Shown piece after piece: positions 62,306 through 64,000 of a stretch of DNA of 64,000 nucleotides (position 1 is its first letter; every line of letters starts with the position of its first letter). The notes under the pieces were generated by a model. That model was not told the DNA's origin, searched no databases, and saw only the letters and a list, made by a program, of their open reading frames with translations. Origin of the DNA: SNAP01 sp049671745 (lineage in GTDB: Bacteria; Bacteroidota; Bacteroidia; Bacteroidales; Marinifilaceae); assembly GCA_049671745.1 (NCBI GenBank), contig JBATVL010000074.1, positions 24,892 through 88,891 on the forward strand. The letters run 5' to 3'. The position numbers and the translations under genes were made by a program.

Positions 62306-62656
62306 GTCTTTAACAATAGACAAGATTACAAAAAATAAAAGTATTAATGAGTGTTAAGATTGAGTTTTTTTCTCATTATAAATAGGGGAATTTACTTGTT
62401 GTGCCAGATATCCTCTTTTTTTTTTATTCTTTTTTCCTTGAATAACAAGGCTTTACCATGTTTTTCATTAGAGTTGTGAAATGTCTATGTTTGACCATTT
62501 AAGAAATAAAAAAAGGTTGAAAAATATAAAATAAGATGATAATTGCTAGATTTCTCTCATTGTATGCTCTTTAATATCATCTTTAATAACATTTCATAAG
62601 ATATTTATATACAAAAAATATATAACTTTGAACTTTAACTTTAAAAAATAAATATA
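62306..62656. other. Divergent intergenic region with a likely hemE -7 box
   Basis: 351 nt between the carboxyltransferase and hemE. TAACTTTG at 62623-62630 fits the -7 consensus 26 nt before the hemE start; no good -33 element. No RNA gene seen. Confidence 0.45.
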
Positions 62657-63679
62657 ATGTCAATCTTATTAGATAAATTACAAGGAAAGGAGACAGCAAG
62701 ACCTCCAGTTTGGTTTATGCGTCAAGCTGGGAGAGTTTTACCGAACTATATGGCATTGCGTCAAAAGTATTCTTTTAAAGAAATGATGAGTGATCCTCTT
62801 CTTTGTTCGAAGATTACTTTACTCCCAATAGAAGATTTGGGTGTAGATGCTGCTATTCTTTTCTCCGATATATTAGTGATTCCTGAGGCAATGGGAATGA
62901 ATCTTGAGTTTACAGATAAAGGTCCACGTTTCGATAATGCCCTTAAAGATAGAGCTTTGGGATCAATATCTAAGATGGAAACGGATTATTCTAAATTAGA
63001 TTATATATATAGAAATATAGAGCAGATAGTTAAGGATAAGGGAGATACACCATTGATAGGCTTTTGTGGAGCACCTTTAACAACTCTATGTTATATGGTA
63101 CAGGGTGTAAGTTCTAATCATACTTTTCCTGAGGCTATAAAATTTCTTTATAAAGAGAGAGATATTGCTCGTATACTTATAGATAAGATAACGGAAACTT
63201 CTGTAAATTATGCTTTAAATCAAATAAAGAGTGGTGTGCAGGTTTTTCAACTATTTGAGTCGCATGCGGGTCTAATACCATCAGACTTATATAATGAGTT
63301 GTTTTTACCAGGAATTAAGAGAATAGCAGAAGCTGTAAGAGCGACAGGTACTCCTTTTATATTTTTTCCTAAGGGATTAGGTACTGGCTTAGGAGATATG
63401 GATACAAGTATGGCTGATTTTGTAAGTATAGATTGGCAGATGTCTCTTGCAAAAGCACGTAAAATTGTTGCTCCTGAAATTGGTTTACAGGGAAATCTTG
63501 ATCCTAGACTTCTTTATTCTAATAAAGAGAATATTGCTGAGGAGCTTAAAAAGTATCATAAATTCTATGAGAAAGATAAGAATTTCATTTTCAATTTAGG
63601 TCATGGATTATTACCAGATATCCCTGTAGATAATGTGAAATTTGTAGTTGATCAAATAAAATCACATGATTGGAAATAG
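62657..63679 (+). CDS. hemE: Uroporphyrinogen decarboxylase
   Basis: A 340-residue enzyme converting uroporphyrinogen III to coproporphyrinogen III in heme synthesis. The active-site RQAGR is at 22-26 (VWFMRQAGRVLPNY), the catalytic Asp71 in ILFSDILVIPEAMG, and GFCGAPLTTLCYMVQG, QLFESHAGLIP and LGHGLLPDIPVDNVK follow. All HemE landmarks are present at normal length, so it is not one of the corrinoid methyltransferase homologues. Stand-alone gene with its own terminator. Confidence 0.95.
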   Translation: MSILLDKLQGKETARPPVWFMRQAGRVLPNYMALRQKYSFKEMMSDPLLCSKITLLPIEDLGVDAAILFSDILVIPEAMGMNLEFTDKGPRFDNALKDRALGSISKMETDYSKLDYIYRNIEQIVKDKGDTPLIGFCGAPLTTLCYMVQGVSSNHTFPEAIKFLYKERDIARILIDKITETSVNYALNQIKSGVQVFQLFESHAGLIPSDLYNELFLPGIKRIAEAVRATGTPFIFFPKGLGTGLGDMDTSMADFVSIDWQMSLAKARKIVAPEIGLQGNLDPRLLYSNKENIAEELKKYHKFYEKDKNFIFNLGHGLLPDIPVDNVKFVVDQIKSHDWK

Positions 63680-63813
63680 TCTGATTTACCTATCATTTTG
63701 TTAAGACATTACATTTTACCTTCTAGTATCTTTGCTGTTTAGGGTTTAGAGCTAAAGTAATCAGTTGTGAATTTTAAAACAATACTAATTACAATACTGT
63801 TTCCCTTAATGCA

Positions 63814-63846
63814 ATAAGAGCTTGGATAAAAAATCCAGGCTCTTAT
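63814..63846 (+). terminator. Terminator-like hairpin downstream of hemE
   Basis: AAGAGCTTGGAT / ATCCAGGCTCTT with one mismatch and an A-rich loop, followed by ATGTTTT. It lies about 140 nt past the stop. Confidence 0.55.
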
Positions 63847-63879
63847 GTTTTCAGAAATACTAGTAGGGTAATTATATAT

Positions 63880-64000
63880 GGCTCTATATGATTTATAGTG
63901 GGTAATGTAAAAAAAACTATCTTAGCCTGCATGGAGAACAGCAAAGAAATATTCAGTATAGCATTAGGTCTAGTATCGCCTTGGGCAGTAGAATCTATAT
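63880..64000 (+). mobile_element. Left end of a second ISL3-B element, cut by the window edge
   Basis: The terminal repeat begins GGCTCTATATGATTTATAGT at 63880. The next 120 nt match the left end of the relic at 18259-19062 (which is on the opposite strand) almost base for base, including CTATCTTAGCCTGCATGGAG. It lacks the one-base deletion of the relic, so it is a fresher copy. Confidence 0.85.
63931..64000 (+). CDS. ISL3-family transposase, N-terminal fragment (window edge)
   Basis: The start codon at 63931 opens MENSKEIFSIALGLVSPWAV and runs to the window end without a stop. The VSPWAVES motif is the N-terminal signature of this ISL3 subgroup. The rest of the gene lies outside the window; whether it is intact cannot be seen. 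Confidence 0.8.
   Translation, partial: MENSKEIFSIALGLVSPWAVESI

Noticed and set aside
1..64000. CRISPR arrays, prophage or integrative element
   Set aside because: No regularly spaced repeats, phage structural genes, integrase or tra genes were seen; the three tRNA-Pro copies have no adjoining integrase.

Overview
The window is an AT-rich chromosomal segment of an anaerobic or microaerophilic Bacteroidota, most likely a low-GC member of the Bacteroidales. The evidence is gldD/gldE next to ssb, FISUMP and Big2 lipoproteins, Bacteroidota-type promoters (TTTG, about 19 nt, TAnnTTTG), Bacteroidota-type ClpS and FloA/NfeD, and HydF, the [FeFe]-hydrogenase maturase. Almost all genes are housekeeping or envelope functions. 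There is no prophage, CRISPR array or integrative element.

Layout. 1-1427: 3' end of dnaX, which needs a -1 shift at an A10 tract followed by a hairpin, then ferritin. 1497-7538: aldehyde dehydrogenase, metallophosphoesterase, a FISUMP lipoprotein, a thioredoxin-like protein, a DUF2752 gene also broken at a poly-A tract, a one-domain FN3-like lipoprotein and a pentapeptide-type protein. 7648-8580: trxB. 8884-16998: an expanded lipoprotein locus alternating Big2 lipoproteins with four-FN3-plus-FISUMP lipoproteins. 17062-17628: acetate transporter. 17910-19860: two degraded ISL3-family elements, one nested in the other. 20151-29428: dicarboxylate symporter, YD-like lipoprotein, mtaB, an inositol-monophosphatase-family gene, twin LpxL-type acyltransferases, a GT2 glycosyltransferase, and an ECF sigma / membrane protein / Spy-like operon. 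29669-30323: tRNA-Ser(GCU) and three nearly identical tRNA-Pro(UGG). 30800-34045: ohr, ohrR and queCDE. 34049-41723: Lrp and TetR regulators, a PafA-like protein without its metal ligands, gldD, gldE, ssb, HU, a 30-residue bS22/mS38-like protein and rng. 41947-49685: dsbD, floA/nfeD, clpS, sodB, a MATE exporter, folE and fabD. 49752-57913 (minus strand): hydF, a sigma-54 response regulator without a DNA-binding domain, and six exported proteins. 58043-62246 (minus strand): ABC-2 exporter, biotin carrier and acyl-CoA carboxyltransferase. 62657-63679: hemE. A second, fresher copy of the inner ISL3 element begins at 63880.

How the genes work together. Ferritin, SodB, TrxB, Ohr/OhrR, DsbD and the thioredoxin-like protein form an oxidative-stress and thiol-redox set. 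queC, queD and queE make preQ0, and folE supplies a shared early pterin step. The minus-strand envelope block from 57913 to 52138 is the best candidate for an undescribed system. It combines an outer-membrane beta-barrel-like protein, a DUF6175 protein, LPP20-like proteins and small exported partners, and it resembles in outline the FlgO/FlgP/FlgT or CsgG type of outer-membrane assembly in an organism with no visible flagellar genes. The paralogous lipoprotein locus (8.8-17 kb) and the two poly-A -1 shift sites are the other main points of interest. All family assignments come from reading motifs by eye; no database search was run.
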